This document shows positions 48,790-62,378 of a DNA stretch of 64,000 nt, piece by piece; position 1 is the first letter of the stretch; each line of letters opens with the position of its first letter. The DNA comes from Hydractinia symbiolongicarpus (taxonomy: Eukaryota; Cnidaria; Hydrozoa; Anthoathecata; Hydractiniidae). The position numbers and the translations under genes are program-made. The stretch spans positions 11,472,001-11,536,000 of the forward strand of contig NC_079879.1 of assembly GCF_029227915.1 (NCBI RefSeq), written 5' to 3'. The notes below the pieces were generated by a model. It had not been told where the DNA came from. It did no database searches and saw only the letters and a list, made by a program, of their open reading frames with translations.

Positions 48790-49851
48790 GGTGAAAAAAA
48801 GATGATCATCAAACAAACAATCCGTAAAGAGATACTGGAGTTACTTCTTGCTGCTCGACAATGATGACTATACAGAGATTTTTAGGCAACAAATCCGTTA
48901 ATTCAACAATTCTCTCAATGCACTCTTGCCTGCATAGCTTGTTAGTATTTGCTTAAGATTGCACCTTAATTATCAGGAAGCGCGAACTTAGTACGACAAA
49001 GATGACTGTACTACAAGGCTTTTACTCATAAGAACGCTCAACATACGAAGATACTTCATCAAACGTTCTTGACTTTCCCGATTTGAATTTTCAAAATGTT
49101 CTTAAATTGTTTTTAACTTTCTCCTTATTTTGCAAATTTTGAACTTTAGAGGAGAATTTCAGTGCAACGATAAAAGAAGCTGTAACCTTCTCTGAAAACA
49201 CGGGTATGCTTAGGGAAGACGTACTTTTCAAGACCTGGCCTGTCAAACGTTTGCGCAATGCAAGTTTTCCGATGAAAAACTGCAACGGGTGCTTGTCTGG
49301 ACCGAGAAAACTGAGTCTACGATGTCCGCGCAGTACCGACGCATTCATAATGATACTCAGTGCTTCCCAGTATTGACAAGGCCTTTAATCTTCTCAACAT
49401 GATCTTAACTTTCGGAGTCGAGTTCCAAATGTACGTATGGAGTGGTTCCTCGGGATTCTGCGTGACACCTCACATGGTGAAAAAAATTCATTCTTTTAGC
49501 TAAATGTTCCCGACCCCCAACCGAATCGAAAAATTTCGAAATTGACGAATACCGTAGAGATGATACATACCTTAAACTCAGGGACCTAGAAATAGTGTGA
49601 GTTTTTTTATCTGTAACCTGTTCAACATTGCGTACAGAGGCCATAATGCGCGTGTTTTTATTGCTTATGGTGTTTATTCATTTGCTCGTGCTGCGCATGT
49701 GCGGGAATTACTGAACACCTCGATGACACAGATAAACTGGGGAAGCGCTCAGAAATTAAAACTGGAATGACCGTGGTTACAAAATCGCTTCAGTGTAATC
49801 AAAATAAAAGTAGGACTGTTCGTATTCTATCTACTTTGAGGAGACATCTCG
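48790..49851. repeat. Satellite unit 32, A only; junction unit of the duplication
   Basis: The 5' part matches unit 40 at 10,722 bp downstream, including ACATACGAAG at 49041-49050. From 49265 on it matches unit 23, 12,526 bp upstream (GTTTTCCGATGAAAAAC type core). The switch lies between 49048 and 49264. Confidence 0.9.
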
Positions 49852-50913
49852 GGTGAAAAAAAGATGATCATCAAACAAACAATCCGTAAAGAGATACTGG
49901 AGTTACTTCTTGCTGCTCGACAATGATGACTATACAGACATTTTTAGGCAACAAATCCGTTAATTCAACAATTCTCTCAATGCACTCTTGCCTGCATAGC
50001 TTGTTAGTATTTGCTTAAGATTGCACCTTAATTATCAGGAAGCGCGAACTTAGTACGACAAAGATGACTGTACTACAAGGCTTTTACTCATAAGAACGCT
50101 CAACATACCAAGATACTTCATCAAACGTTCTTGACTTTCCCGATTTGAATTTTCAAAATGTTCTTAAATTGTTTTTAACTTTCTCCTTATTTTGCAAATT
50201 TTGAACTTTAGAGGAGAATTTCAGTGCAACGATAAAAGAAGCTGTAACCTTCTCTGAAAACACGGGTATGCTTAGGGAAGACGTACTTTTCAAGACCTGG
50301 CCTGTCAAACGTTTGCGCAATGCAAGTTTTCCGATGAAAAACTGCAACGGGTGCTTGTCTGGACCGAGAAAACTGAGTCTACGATGTCCGCGCAGTACCG
50401 ACGCATTCATAATGATACTCAGTGCTTCCCAGTATTGACAAGGCCTTTAATCTTCTCAACATGATCTTAACTTTCGGAGTCGAGTTCCAAATGTACGTAT
50501 GGAGTGGTTCCTCGGGATTCTGCGTGACACCTCACATGGTGAAAAAAATTCATTCTTTTAGTTAAATGTTCCCGACCCCCAACCGAATCGAAAAATTTCG
50601 AAATTGACGAATACCGTAGAGATGATACATACCTTAAACTCAGGGACCTAGAAATAGTGTGAGTTTTTTTATCTGTAACCTGTTCAACATTGCGTACAGA
50701 GGCCATAATGCGCGTGTTTTTATTGCTTATGGTGTTTATTCATTTGCTCGTGCTGCGCATGTGCGGGAATTACTGAACACCTCGATGACACAGATAAACT
50801 GGGGAAGCGCTCAGAAATTAAAACTGGAATGACCGTGGTTACAAAATCGCTTCAGTGTAATCAAAATAAAAGTAGGACTGTTCGTATTCTATCTACTTTG
50901 AGGAGACATCTCG
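49852..50913. repeat. Satellite unit 33, A only, copy of unit 24
   Basis: Carries the TTTTAGTTAAATG marker near 50557. I saw no difference from unit 24 by eye. Confidence 0.94.
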
Positions 50914-52716
50914 GGTGAAAAAAAGATGATCATCAAACAAACAATCCGTAAAGAGATACTGGAGTTACTTCTTGCTGCTCGACAATGATGACTATACAGA
51001 CATTTTTAGGCAACAAATCCGTTAATTCAACAATTCTCTCAATGCACTCTTGCCTGCATAGCTTGTTAGTATTTGCTTAAGATTGCACCTTAATTATCAG
51101 GAAGCGCGAACTTAGTACGACAAAGATGACTGTACTACAAGGCTTTTACTCATAAGAACGCTCAACATACCAAGATACTTCATCAAACGTTCTTGACTTT
51201 CCCGATTTGAATTTTCAAAATGTTCTTAAATTGTTTTTAACTTTCTCCTTATTTTGCAAATTTTGAACTTTAGAGGAGAATTTCAGTGCAACGATAAAAG
51301 AAGCTGTAACCTTCTCTGAAAACACGGGTATGCTTAGGGAAGACGTACTTTTCAAGACCTGGCCTGTCAAACGTTTGCGCAATGCAAGTTTTCCGATGAA
51401 AAGCTGCAACGGGTGCTTGTCTGGACCGAGAAAACTGAGTCTACGATGTCCGCGCAGTACCGACGCATTCATAATGATACTCAGTGCTTCCCAGTATTGA
51501 CAAGGCCTTTAATCTTCTCAACATAATCTTAACTTTCGGAGTCGAGTTCCAAATGTACGTATGGAGTGGTTCCTCGGGATTCTGCGTGACACCTCACATG
51601 GTGAAAAAAATTCAATCTTTTAGCTAAATGTTCCCGACCCCCAACCGAATCGAAAAATAACGAAATTGACGAATACCGTAGAGATGATACATACCTTAAA
51701 CTCAGGGACCTAGAAATAGTGTGAGTTTTTTATCTGTAACCTGTTCAACATTGCCTACAGAGGCCATAATGTGCGTGTTTTTATTGCTTATGGTGTTGAT
51801 TCATTTGCTCGTGCTGCGCATGTGCGCGAATTACTGTCATAAGAACGCTTAGCATGCCAAAATACCTCAGCACACGTTGTTAACTTTCCCGATTTCAAAT
51901 TTCAAAATGTTCACAAGTTGTTTAAAACTTTATTCCTGTTTTGCCAGTTTGAACTTTAAAGGAGAAATTCAGTGCAACGCTAAAAGAAGCAGAAATCTTT
52001 GACCATCCTTGGGACTGCTGCAGAAGCAAGGTAAAACTTGTAAGCAGTAACCTTCTCTAGGAACACGGGTATGCTTAGGAAAGACGTTCTTTTTAAGACC
52101 TGTCCTGTGTGAGGAATGCCCAATCCAAGATTTCCGATGGAAAACTGCAACGGGTGTTTGTCTGGACTGAGAAAACTGAGTCTGCGATGTCCGCGCAGTA
52201 CCGACGCATTCATAATGATACTCGGTGCTTCCCAGTATTGACAAGGCCTTTAATCTTCTCAACAAGATCTTAACTTTCGGAGTCGAGTTCCAAATGTACG
52301 TATGGAGTGGTTCCTCGGGAATCTGCGTGACACCTCACATGGTGAAAAAAATCCATTCTTTTAGCTAAATGTTCCCGACCCCCAACCGAATCGAAAAATT
52401 TCGAAATTGACGAATACCGTAGAGATGATACATACCTTAAACTCAGGGACCTAGAAATAGTGTGAGTTTTTTTATCTGTAACCTGTTCAACATTGCGTAC
52501 AGAGGCCATAATGCGCGTGTTTTTATTGCTTATGGTGTTTATTCATTTGCTCGTGCTGCGCATGTGCGGGAATTACTGAACACCTCGATGACACAGATAA
52601 ACTGGGGAAGCGCTCAGAAATTAAAACTGGAATGACCGTGGTTACAAAATCGCTTCAGTGTAATCAAAATAAAAGTAGGACTGTTCGTATTCTATCTACT
52701 TTGAGGAGACATCTCG
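50914..52716. repeat. Satellite unit 34, A+B (1,803 bp), copy of unit 25
   Basis: Carries GAGTCTGCGATG near 52179 and AAAATCCATTC near 52349. The rare readable frames of unit 25 recur at a constant spacing. Confidence 0.94.
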
Positions 52717-54521
52717 GGTGAAAAAAAGATGATCATCAAACAAACAATCCGTAAAGAGATACTGGAGTTACTTCTTGCTGCTCGACAATGATGACTATAC
52801 AGAGATTTTTAGGCAACAAATCCGTTAATTCAACAATTCTCTCAATGCACTCTTGCCTGCATAGCTTGTTAGTATTTGCTTAAGATTGCACCCTAATTAT
52901 CAGGAAGCGCGAACTTAGTACGACAAAGATGACTGTACTACAAGGCTTTTACTCATAAGAACGCTCAACATACCAAGATACTTCATCAAACGTTCTTGAC
53001 TTTCCCGATTTGAATTTTCAAAATGTTCTTAAATTGTTTTTAACTTTCTCCTTATTTTGCAAATTTTGAACTTTAGAGGAGAATTTCAGTGCAACGATAA
53101 AAGAAGCTGTAACCTTCTCTGAAAACACGGGTATGCTTAGGGAAGACGTACTTTTCAAGACCTGGCCTGTCAAACGTTTGCGCAATGCAAGATTTCCGAT
53201 GGAAAACTGCAACGGGTGTTTGTCTGGACTGAGAAAACTGAGTCTACGATGTCCGCGCAGTACCGACGCATTCATAATAATACTCAGTGCTTTCCAGTAT
53301 TGACAAGGCCTTTAATCTTCTCAACAAAATCTTAACTTTCGGAGTCGAGTTCCAAATGTACGTATGGAGTGGTTCCTCGGGAATCTGCGTGACACCTCAC
53401 ATGGTGAAAAAAATTCATTCTTTTAGCTAAATGTTCCCGACCCCCAACCGAATCGAAAAATAACGAAATTGACGAATACCGTAGAGATGATACATACCTT
53501 AAACTCAGGGACCTAGAAATAGTGTGAGTTTTTTTATCTGTAACCTGTTCAACATTGCCTACAGAGGCCATAATGTGCGTGTTTTTATTGCTTATGGTGT
53601 TGATTCATTTGCTCGTGCTGCGCATGTGCGAGAATTACTGTCATAAGAACGCTTAGCATGCCAAAATACCTCAGCACACGTTGTTAACTTTCCCGATTTA
53701 AAATTTCAAAATGTTCACAAGTTGTTTAAAACTTTATTCCTGTTTTGCCAGTTTTGAACTTTAAAGGAGAAATTCAGTGCAACGCTAAAAGAAGCAGAAA
53801 TCTTTGACCATCCTTGGGACTGCTGCAGAAGCAAGGTAAAACTTGTAAGCAGTAACCTTCTCTAGGAACACGGGTATGCTTAGGAAAGACGTGCTTTTTA
53901 AGACCTGTCCTGTGTGAGGAATGCCCAATCCAAGATTTCCGATGGAAAACTGCAACGGGTGTTTGTCTGGACTGAGAAAACTGAGTCTACGATGTCCGCG
54001 CAGTACCGACGCATTCATAATGACACTCAGTGCTTCCCAGTATTGACAAGGCCTTTAATCTTCTCAACAAGATCTTAACTTTCGGAGTCGAGTTCCAAAT
54101 GTACGTATGGAGTGGTTCCTCGGGAATCTGCGTGACACCTCACATGGTGAAAAAAATTCATTCTTTTAGCTAAATGTTCCCGACCCCCAACCGAATCGAA
54201 AAATTTCGAAATTGACGAATACCGTAGAGATGATACATACCTTAAACTCAGGGACCTAGAAATAGTGTGAGTTTTTTTATCTGTAACCTGTTCAACATTG
54301 CGTACAGAGGCCATAATGCGCGTGTTTTTATTGCTTATGGTGTTTATTCATTTGCTCGTGCTGCGCATGTGCGGGAATTACTGAACACCTCGATGACACA
54401 GATAAACTGGGGATGCGCTCAGAAATTAAAACTGGAATGACCGTGGTTACAAAATCGCTTCAGTGTAATCAAAATAAAAGTAGGACTGTTCGTATTCTAT
54501 CTACTTTGAGGAGACATCTCG
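52717..54521. repeat. Satellite unit 35, A+B (1,805 bp), copy of unit 26
   Basis: Carries GCACCCTAATTATC near 52889, CAACAAAATCTTAAC near 53322 and GGGGATGCGCTC near 54409. Confidence 0.94.
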
Positions 54522-56325
54522 GGTGAAAAAAAGATGATCATCAAACAAACAATCCGTAAAGAGATACTGGAGTTACTTCTTGCTGCTCGACAATGATGAC
54601 TATACAGACATTTTTAGGCAACAAATCCGTTAATTCAACAATTCTCTCAATGCACTCTTGCCTGCATAGCTTGTTAGTATTTGCTTAAGATTGCACCTTA
54701 ATTATCAGGAAGCGCGAACTTAGTACGACAAAGATGACTGTACTACAAGGCTTTTACTCATAAGAACGCTCAACATACCAAGATACTTCATCAAACGTTC
54801 TTGACTTTCCCGATTTGAATTTTCAAAATGTTCTTAAATTGTTTTTAACTTTCTCCTTATTTTGCAAATTTTGAACTTTAGAGGAGAATTTCAGTGCAAC
54901 GATAAAAGAAGCTGTAACCTTCTCTGAAAACACGGGTATGCTTAGGGAAGACGTACTTTTCAAGACCTGGCCTGTCAAACGTTTGCGCAATGCAAGTTTT
55001 CCGATGAAAAACTGCAACGGGTGCTTGTCTGGACCGAGAAAACTGAGTCTACGATGTCCGCGCAGTACCGACGCATTCATAATGATACTCAGTGCTTCCC
55101 AGTATTGACAAGGCCTTTAATCTTCTCAACATGATCTTAACTTTCGGAGTCGAGTTCCAAATGTACGTATGGAGTGGTTCCTCGGGATTCTGCGTGACAC
55201 CTCACATGGTGAAAAAATTTCAATCTTTTAGCTAAATGTTCCCGACCCCCAACCGAATCGAAAAATAACGAAATTGACGAATACCGTAGAGATGATACAT
55301 ACCTTAAACTCAGGGACCTAGAAATAGTGTGAGTTTTTTTATCTGTAACCTGTTCAACATTGCCTACAGAGGCCATAATGTGCGTGTTTTTATTGCTTAT
55401 GGTGTTGATTCATTTGCTCGTGCTGCGCATGTGCGAGAATTACTGTCATAAGAACGCTTAGCATGCCAAAATACCTCAGCACACGTTGTTAACTTTCCCG
55501 ATTTCAAATTTCAAAATGTTCACAAGTTGATTAAAACTTTATTCCTGTTTTGCCAGTTTTGAACTTTAAAGGAGAAATTCAGTGCAACGCTAAAAGATGC
55601 AGAAATCTTTGACCATCCTTGGGACTGCTGCAGAAGCAAGGTAAAACTTGTAAGCAGTAACCTTCTCTAGGAACACGGGTATGCTTAGGAAAGACGTTCT
55701 TTTTAAGACCTGTCCTGTGTGAGGAATGCCCAATCCAAGATTTCCGATGGAAAACTGCAACGGGTGTTTGTCTGGACTGAGAAAACTGAGTCTACGATGT
55801 CCGCGCAGTACCGACGCATTCATAATGATACTCAGTGCTTCCCAGTATTGACAAGGCCTTTAATCTTCTCAACAAGATCTTAACTTTCGGAGTCGAGTTC
55901 CAAATGTACGTATGGAGTGGTTCCTCGGGAATCTGCGTGACACCTCACATGGTGAAAAAATTCATTCTTTTAGCTAAATGTTCCCGACCCCCAACCAAAT
56001 CGAAAAATTTCGAAATTGACGAATACCGTAGAGATGATACATACCTTAAACTCAGGGACCTAGAAATAGTGTGAGTTTTTTTATCTGTAACCTGTTCAAC
56101 ATTGCGTACAGAGGCCATAATGCGCGTGTTTTTATTGCTTATGGTGTTTATTCATTTGCTCGTGCTGCGCATGTGCGGGAATTACTGAACACCTCGATGA
56201 CACAGATAAACTGGGGAAGCGCTCAGAAATTAAAACTGGAATGACCGTGGTTACAAAATCGCTTCAGTGTAATCAAAATAAAAGTAGGACTGTTCGTATT
56301 CTATCTACTTTGAGGAGACATCTCG
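54522..56325. repeat. Satellite unit 36, A+B (1,804 bp), copy of unit 27
   Basis: Carries AGTTGATTAAAAC near 55526, CAACCAAATCG near 55992 and the shortened A run in GTGAAAAAATTC near 55952. Confidence 0.94.
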
Positions 56326-57387
56326 GGTGAAAAAAAGATGATCATCAAACAAACAATCCGTAAAGAGATACTGGAGTTACTTCTTGCTGCTCGACAATGA
56401 TGACTATACAGACATTTTTAGGCAACAAATCCGTTAATTCAACAATTCTCTCAATGCACTCTTGCCTGCATAGCTTGTTAGTATTTGCTTAAGATTGCAC
56501 CTTAATTATCAGGAAGCGCGAACTTAGTACGACAAAGATGACTGTACTACAAGGCTTTTACTCATAAGAACGCTCAACATACCAAGATACTTCATCAAAC
56601 GTTCTTGACTTTCCCGATTTGAATTTTCAAAATGTTCTTAAATTGTTTTTAACTTTCTCCTTATTTTGCAAATTTTGAACTTTAGAGGAGAATTTCAGTG
56701 CCACGATAAAAGAAGCTGTAACCTTCTCTGAAAACACGGGTATGCTTAGGGAAGACGTACTTTTCAAGACCTGGCCTGTCAAACGTTTGCGCAATGCCAG
56801 ATTTCCGATGGAAAACTGCAACGGGTGTTTGTCTGGACTGAGAAAACTGAGTCTACGATGTCCGCGCAGTACCGACGCATTCATAATAATACTCAGTGCT
56901 TTCCAGTATTGACAAGGCCTTTAATCTTCTCAACAAGATCTTAACTTTCGGAGTCGAGTTCCAAATGTACGTATGGAGTGGTTCCTCGGGAATCTGCGTG
57001 ACACCTCACATGGTGAAAAAAATTCATTCTTTTAGCTAAATGTTCCCGACCCCCAACCGAATCGAGAAATTTCGAAATTGACGAATACCGTAGAGATGAT
57101 ACATACCTTAAACTCAGGGACCTAGAAATAGTGTGAGTTTTTTTATCTGTAACCTGTTCAACATTAAGTACAGAGGCCATAATGCGCGTGTTTTTATTGC
57201 TTATGGTGTTTATTCATTTGCTCGTGCTGCGCATGTGCGGGAATTACTGAACACCTCGATGACACAGATAAACTGGGGAAGCGCTCAGAAATTAAAACTG
57301 GAATGACCGTGGTTACAAAATCGCTTCAGTGTAATCAAAATAAAAGTAGGACTGTTCGTATTCTATCTACTTTGAGGAGACATCTCG
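56326..57387. repeat. Satellite unit 37, A only, copy of unit 28
   Basis: Carries GTGCCACGAT near 56699, ATGCCAGATTTCC near 56795 and AACATTAAGTACAG near 57160. Confidence 0.94.
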
Positions 57388-58449
57388 GGTGAAAAAAAGA
57401 TGATCATCAAACAAACAATCCGTAAAGAGATACTGGAGTTACTTCTTGCTGCTCGACAATGATGACTATACAGAGATTTTTAGGCAACAAATCCGTTAAT
57501 TCAACAATTCTCTCAATGCACTCTTGCCTGCATAGCTTGTTAGTATTTGCTTAAGATTGCACCTTAATTATCAGGAAGCGCGAACTTAGTACGACAAAGA
57601 TGACTGTACTACAAGGCTTTTACTCATAAGAACGCTCAACATACCAAGATACTTCATCAAACGTTCTTGACTTTCCCGATTTGAATTTTCAAAATGTTCT
57701 TAAATTGTTTTTAACTTTCTCCTTATTTTGCAAATTTTGAACTTTAGAGGAGAATTTCAGTGCAACGATAAAAGAAGCTGTAACCTTCTCTGAAAACACG
57801 GGTATGCTTAGGGAAGACGTACTTTTCAAGACCTGGCCTGTCAAACGTTTGCGCAATGCAAGTTTTCCGATGAAAAACTGCAACGGGTGCTTGTCTGGAC
57901 CGAGAAAACTGAGTGTACGATGTCTGCGCAGTACCGACGCATTCATAATGATACTCAGTGCTTCCCAGTATTGACAAGGCCTTTAATCTTCTCAACATGA
58001 TCTTAACTTTCGGAGTCGAGTTCCAAATGTACGTATGGAGTGGTTCCTCGAGAATCTGCGTGACACCTCACATGGTGAAAAAAATTCATTCTTTTAGCTA
58101 AATGTTCCCGACCCCCAACCGAATCGAAAAATTTCGAAATTGACGAATACCGTAGAGATGATACATACCTTAAACTCAGGGACCTAGAAATAGTGTGAGT
58201 TTTTTTATCTGTAACCTGTTCAACATTGCGTACAGAGGCCATAATGCGCGTGTTTTTATTGCTTATGGTGTTTATTCATTTGCTCGTGCTGCGCATGTGC
58301 GGGAATTACTGAACACCTCGATGACACAGATAAACTGGGGAAGCGCTCAGAAATTAAAACTGGAATGACCGTGGTTACAAAATCGCTTCAGTGTAATCAA
58401 AATAAAAGTAGGACTGTTCGTATTCTATCTACTTTGAGGAGACATCTCG
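57388..58449. repeat. Satellite unit 38, A only; fusion of the unit 29 and unit 30 types
   Basis: The 5' part follows unit 29 (GTGCAACGAT near 57762). The end follows unit 30 (ATAATGCGCG at 58241, where unit 29 has ATAATGTGCG at 45715). Relative to the first copy this removes exactly 1,804 bp. Confidence 0.9.
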
Positions 58450-59511
58450 GGTGAAAAAAAGATGATCATCAAACAAACAATCTGTAAAGAGATACTGGAG
58501 TTACTTCTTGCTGCTCGACAATGATGACTATACAGAGATTTTTAGGCAACAAATCCGTTAATTCAACAATTCTCTCAATGCACTCTTGCCAGCATAGCTT
58601 GTTAGTATTTGCTTAAGATTGCACCTTAATTATCAGGAAGCGCGAACTTAGTACGACAAAGATGACTGTACTACAAAGCTTTTACTCATAAGAACGCTCA
58701 ACATACCAAGATACTTCATCAAACGTTCTTGACTTTCCCGATTTGAATTTTCAAAATGTTCTTAAATTGTTTTTAACTTTCTCCTTATTTTGCAAATTTT
58801 GAACTTTAGAGGAGAATTTCAGTGCAACGATATAAGAAGCTGTAACCTTCTCTGAAAACACGGGTATGCTTAGGGAAGACGTACTTTTCAAGACCTGGCC
58901 TGTCAAACGTTTGCGCAATGCAAGATTTCCGATGGAAAACTGCAACGGGTGTTTGTCTGGACTGAGAAAACTGAGTCTACGATGTCCGCGCAGTACCGAC
59001 GCATTCATAATAATACTCAGTGCTTTCCAGTATTGACAAGGCCTTTAATCTTCTCAACAAGATCTTAACTTTCGGAGTCGAGTTCCAAATGTACGTATGG
59101 AGTGGTTCCTCGGGAATCTGCGTGACACCTCACATGGTGAAAAAAATTCATTCTTTTAGCTAAATGTTCCCGATCCCCAACCGAATCGAAAAATTTCGAA
59201 ATTGACGAATACCGTAGAGATGATACATACCTTAAACTCAGGGACCTAGAAATAGTGTGAGTTTTTTTATCTGTAACCTGTTCAACATTGCGTACAGAGG
59301 CCATAATGCGCGTGTTTTTATTGCTTATGGTGTTTATTCATTTGCTCGTGCTGCGCATGTGCGGGAATTACTGAACACCTCGATGACACAGATAAACTGG
59401 GGAAGCGCTCAGAAATTAAAACTGGAATGACCGTGGTTACAAAATCGCTTCAGTGTAATCAAAATAAAAGTAGGACTGTTCGTATTCTATCTACTTTGAG
59501 GAGACATCTCG
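58450..59511. repeat. Satellite unit 39, A only, copy of unit 31
   Basis: Carries CAATCTGTAAAG near 58479, TTGCCAGCATAG near 58587, ACAAAGCTTTTAC near 58674 and CGATATAAGAAG near 58828. Confidence 0.94.
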
Positions 59512-60573
59512 GGTGAAAAAAAGATGATCATCAAACAAACAATCCGTAAAGAGATACTGGAGTTACTTCTTGCTGCTCGACAATGATGACTATACAGAGA
59601 TTTTTAGGCAACAAATCCGTTAATTCAACAATTCTCTCAATGCACTCTTGCCTGCATAGCTTGTTAGTATTTGCTTAAGATTGCACCTTAATTATCAGGA
59701 AGCGCGAACTTAGTACGACAAAGATGACTGTACTACAAGGCTTTTACTCATAAGAACGCTCAACATACGAAGATACTTCATCAAACGTTCTTGACTTTCC
59801 CGATTTGAATTTTCAAAATGTTCTTAAATTGTTTTTAACTTTCTCCTTATTTTGCAAATTTTGAACTTTAGAGGAGAATTTCAGTGCAACGATAAAAGAA
59901 GCTGTAACCTTCTCTGAAAACACGGGTATGCTTAGGGAAGACGTACTTTTCAAGACCTGGCCTGTCAAACGTTTGCGCAATGCAAGATTTCCGATGGAAA
60001 ACTGCAACGGGTGTTTGTCTGGACTGAGAAAACTGAGTCTACGATGTCCGCGCAGTACCGACGCATTCATAATAATACTCAGTGCTTTCCAGTATTGACA
60101 AGGCTTTTAATCTTCTCAACAAGATCTTAACTTTCGGAGTCGAGTTCCAAATGTACGTATGGAGTGGTTCCTCGGGAATCTGCGTGACACCTCACATGGT
60201 GAAAAAAATTCATTCTTTTAGCTAAATGATCCCGATCCCCAACCGAATCGAAAAATTTCGAAATTGACGAATACCGTAGAGATGATACATACCTTAAACT
60301 CAGGGACCTAGAAATAGTGTGAGTTTTTTTATCTGTAACCTGTTCAACATTGCGTACAGAGGCCATAATGCGCGTGTTTTTATTGCTTATGGTGTTTATT
60401 CATTTGCTCGTGCTGCGCATGTGCGGGAATTACTGAACACCTCGATGACACAGATAAACTGGGGAAGCGCTCAGAAATTAAAACTGGAATGACCGTGGTT
60501 ACAAAATCGCTTCAGTGTAATCAAAATAAAAGTAGGACTGTTCGTATTCTATCTACTTTGAGGAGACATCTCG
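59512..60573. repeat. Satellite unit 40, A only (1,062 bp)
   Basis: Shares ACATACGAAG (near 59763) with unit 32 but has the B-like core from 59987. It has private AAGGCTTTTAATC near 60101 and AAATGATCCCGATCC near 60225. Confidence 0.94.
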
Positions 60574-62378
60574 GGTGAAAAAAAGATGATCATCAAACAA
60601 ACAATCCGTAAAGAGATACTGGAGTTACTTCTTGCTGCTCGACAATGATGACTATACAGAGATTTTTAGGCAACAAATCCGTTAATTCAACAATTCTCTC
60701 AATGCACTCTTGCCTGCATAGCTTGTTAGTATTTGCTTAAGATTGCACCTTAATTATCAGGAAGCGCGAACTTAGTACGACAAAGATGACTGTACTACAA
60801 GGCTTTTACTCATAAGAACGCTCAACATACGAAGATACTTCATCAAACGTTCTTGACTTTCCCGATTTGAATTTTCAAAATGTTCTTAAATTGTTTTTAA
60901 CTTTCTCCTTATTTTGCAAATTTTGAACTTTAGAGGAGAATTTCAGTGCAACGATAAAAGAAGCTGTAACCTTCTCTGAAAACACGGGTATGCTTAGGGA
61001 AGACGTACTTTTCAAGACCTGGCCTGTCAAACGTTTGCGCAATGCAAGTTTTCCGATGAAAAACTGCAACGGGTGCTTGTCTGGACCGAGAAAACTGAGT
61101 GTACGATGTCCGCGCAGTACCGACGCATTCATAATGATACTCAGTGCTTCCCAGTATTGACAAGGCCTTTAATCTTCTCAACATGATCTTAACTTTCGGA
61201 GTCGAGTTCCAAATGTACGTATGGAGTGGTTCCTCGGGATTCTGCGTGACACCTCACATGGTGAAAAAAACTCATTCTTTTAGCTAAATGTTCCCGACCC
61301 CCAACCTAATCGAAAAATAACGAAATTGACGAATACCGTAGAGATGATACATACCTTAAACTCAGGGACCTAGAAATAGTGTGAGTTTTTTTATCTGTAA
61401 CCTGTTCAACATTGCCTACAGAGGCCATAATGTGCGTGTTTTTATTGCTTATGGTGTTGATTCATTTGCTCGTGCTGCGCATGTGCGAGAATTACTGTCA
61501 TAAGAACGCTTAGCATGCCAAAATACCTCAGCACACGTTGTTAACTTTCCCGATTTAAAATTTCAAAATGTTCACAAGTTGTTTAAAACTTTATTCCTGT
61601 TTTGCCAGTTTTGAACTTTAAAGGAGAAATTCAGTGCAACGCTAAAAGAAGCAGAAATCTTTGACCATCCTTGGGACTGCTGCAGAAGCAAGGTAAAACT
61701 TGTAAGCAGTAACCTTCTCTAGGAACACGGGTATGCTTAGGAAAGACGTGCTTTTTAAGACCTGTCCTGTGTGAGGAATGCCCAATCCAAGATTTCCGAT
61801 GGAAAACTGCAACGGGTGTTTGTCTGGACTGAGAAAACTGAGTCTACGATGTCCGCGCAGTACCGACGCATTCATAATGACACTCAGTGCTTCCCAGTAT
61901 TGACAAGGCCTTTAATCTTCTCAACAAGGTCTTAACTTTCGGAGTCGAGTTCCAAATGTACGTATGGAGTGGTTCCTCGGGAATCTGCGTGACACCTCAC
62001 ATGGTGAAAAAATTTCATTCTTTTAGCTAAATGTTCCCGACCCCCAACCGAATCGAAAAATTTCGAAATTGACGAATACCGTAGAGATGATACATACCTT
62101 AAACTCAGGGACCTAGAAATAGTGTGAGTTTTTTTATCTGTAACCTGTTCAACATTGCGTACAGAGGCCATAATGCGCGTGTTTTTATTGCTTATGGTGT
62201 TTATTCATTTGCTCGTGCTGCGCATGTGCGGGAATTACTGAACACCTCGATGACACAGATAAACTGGGGAAGCGCTCAGAAATTAAAACTGGAATGACCG
62301 TGGTTACAAAATCGCTTCAGTGTAATCAAAATAAAAGTAGGACTGTTCGTATTCTATCTACTTTGAGGAGACATCTCG
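60574..62378. repeat. Satellite unit 41, A+B (1,805 bp)
   Basis: Has ACATACGAAG near 60825, GAGTGTACGATG near 61097, private AAAAAACTCATTC near 61264, CCAACCTAATCG near 61302 and CAACAAGGTCTTAAC near 61922. Confidence 0.94.
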
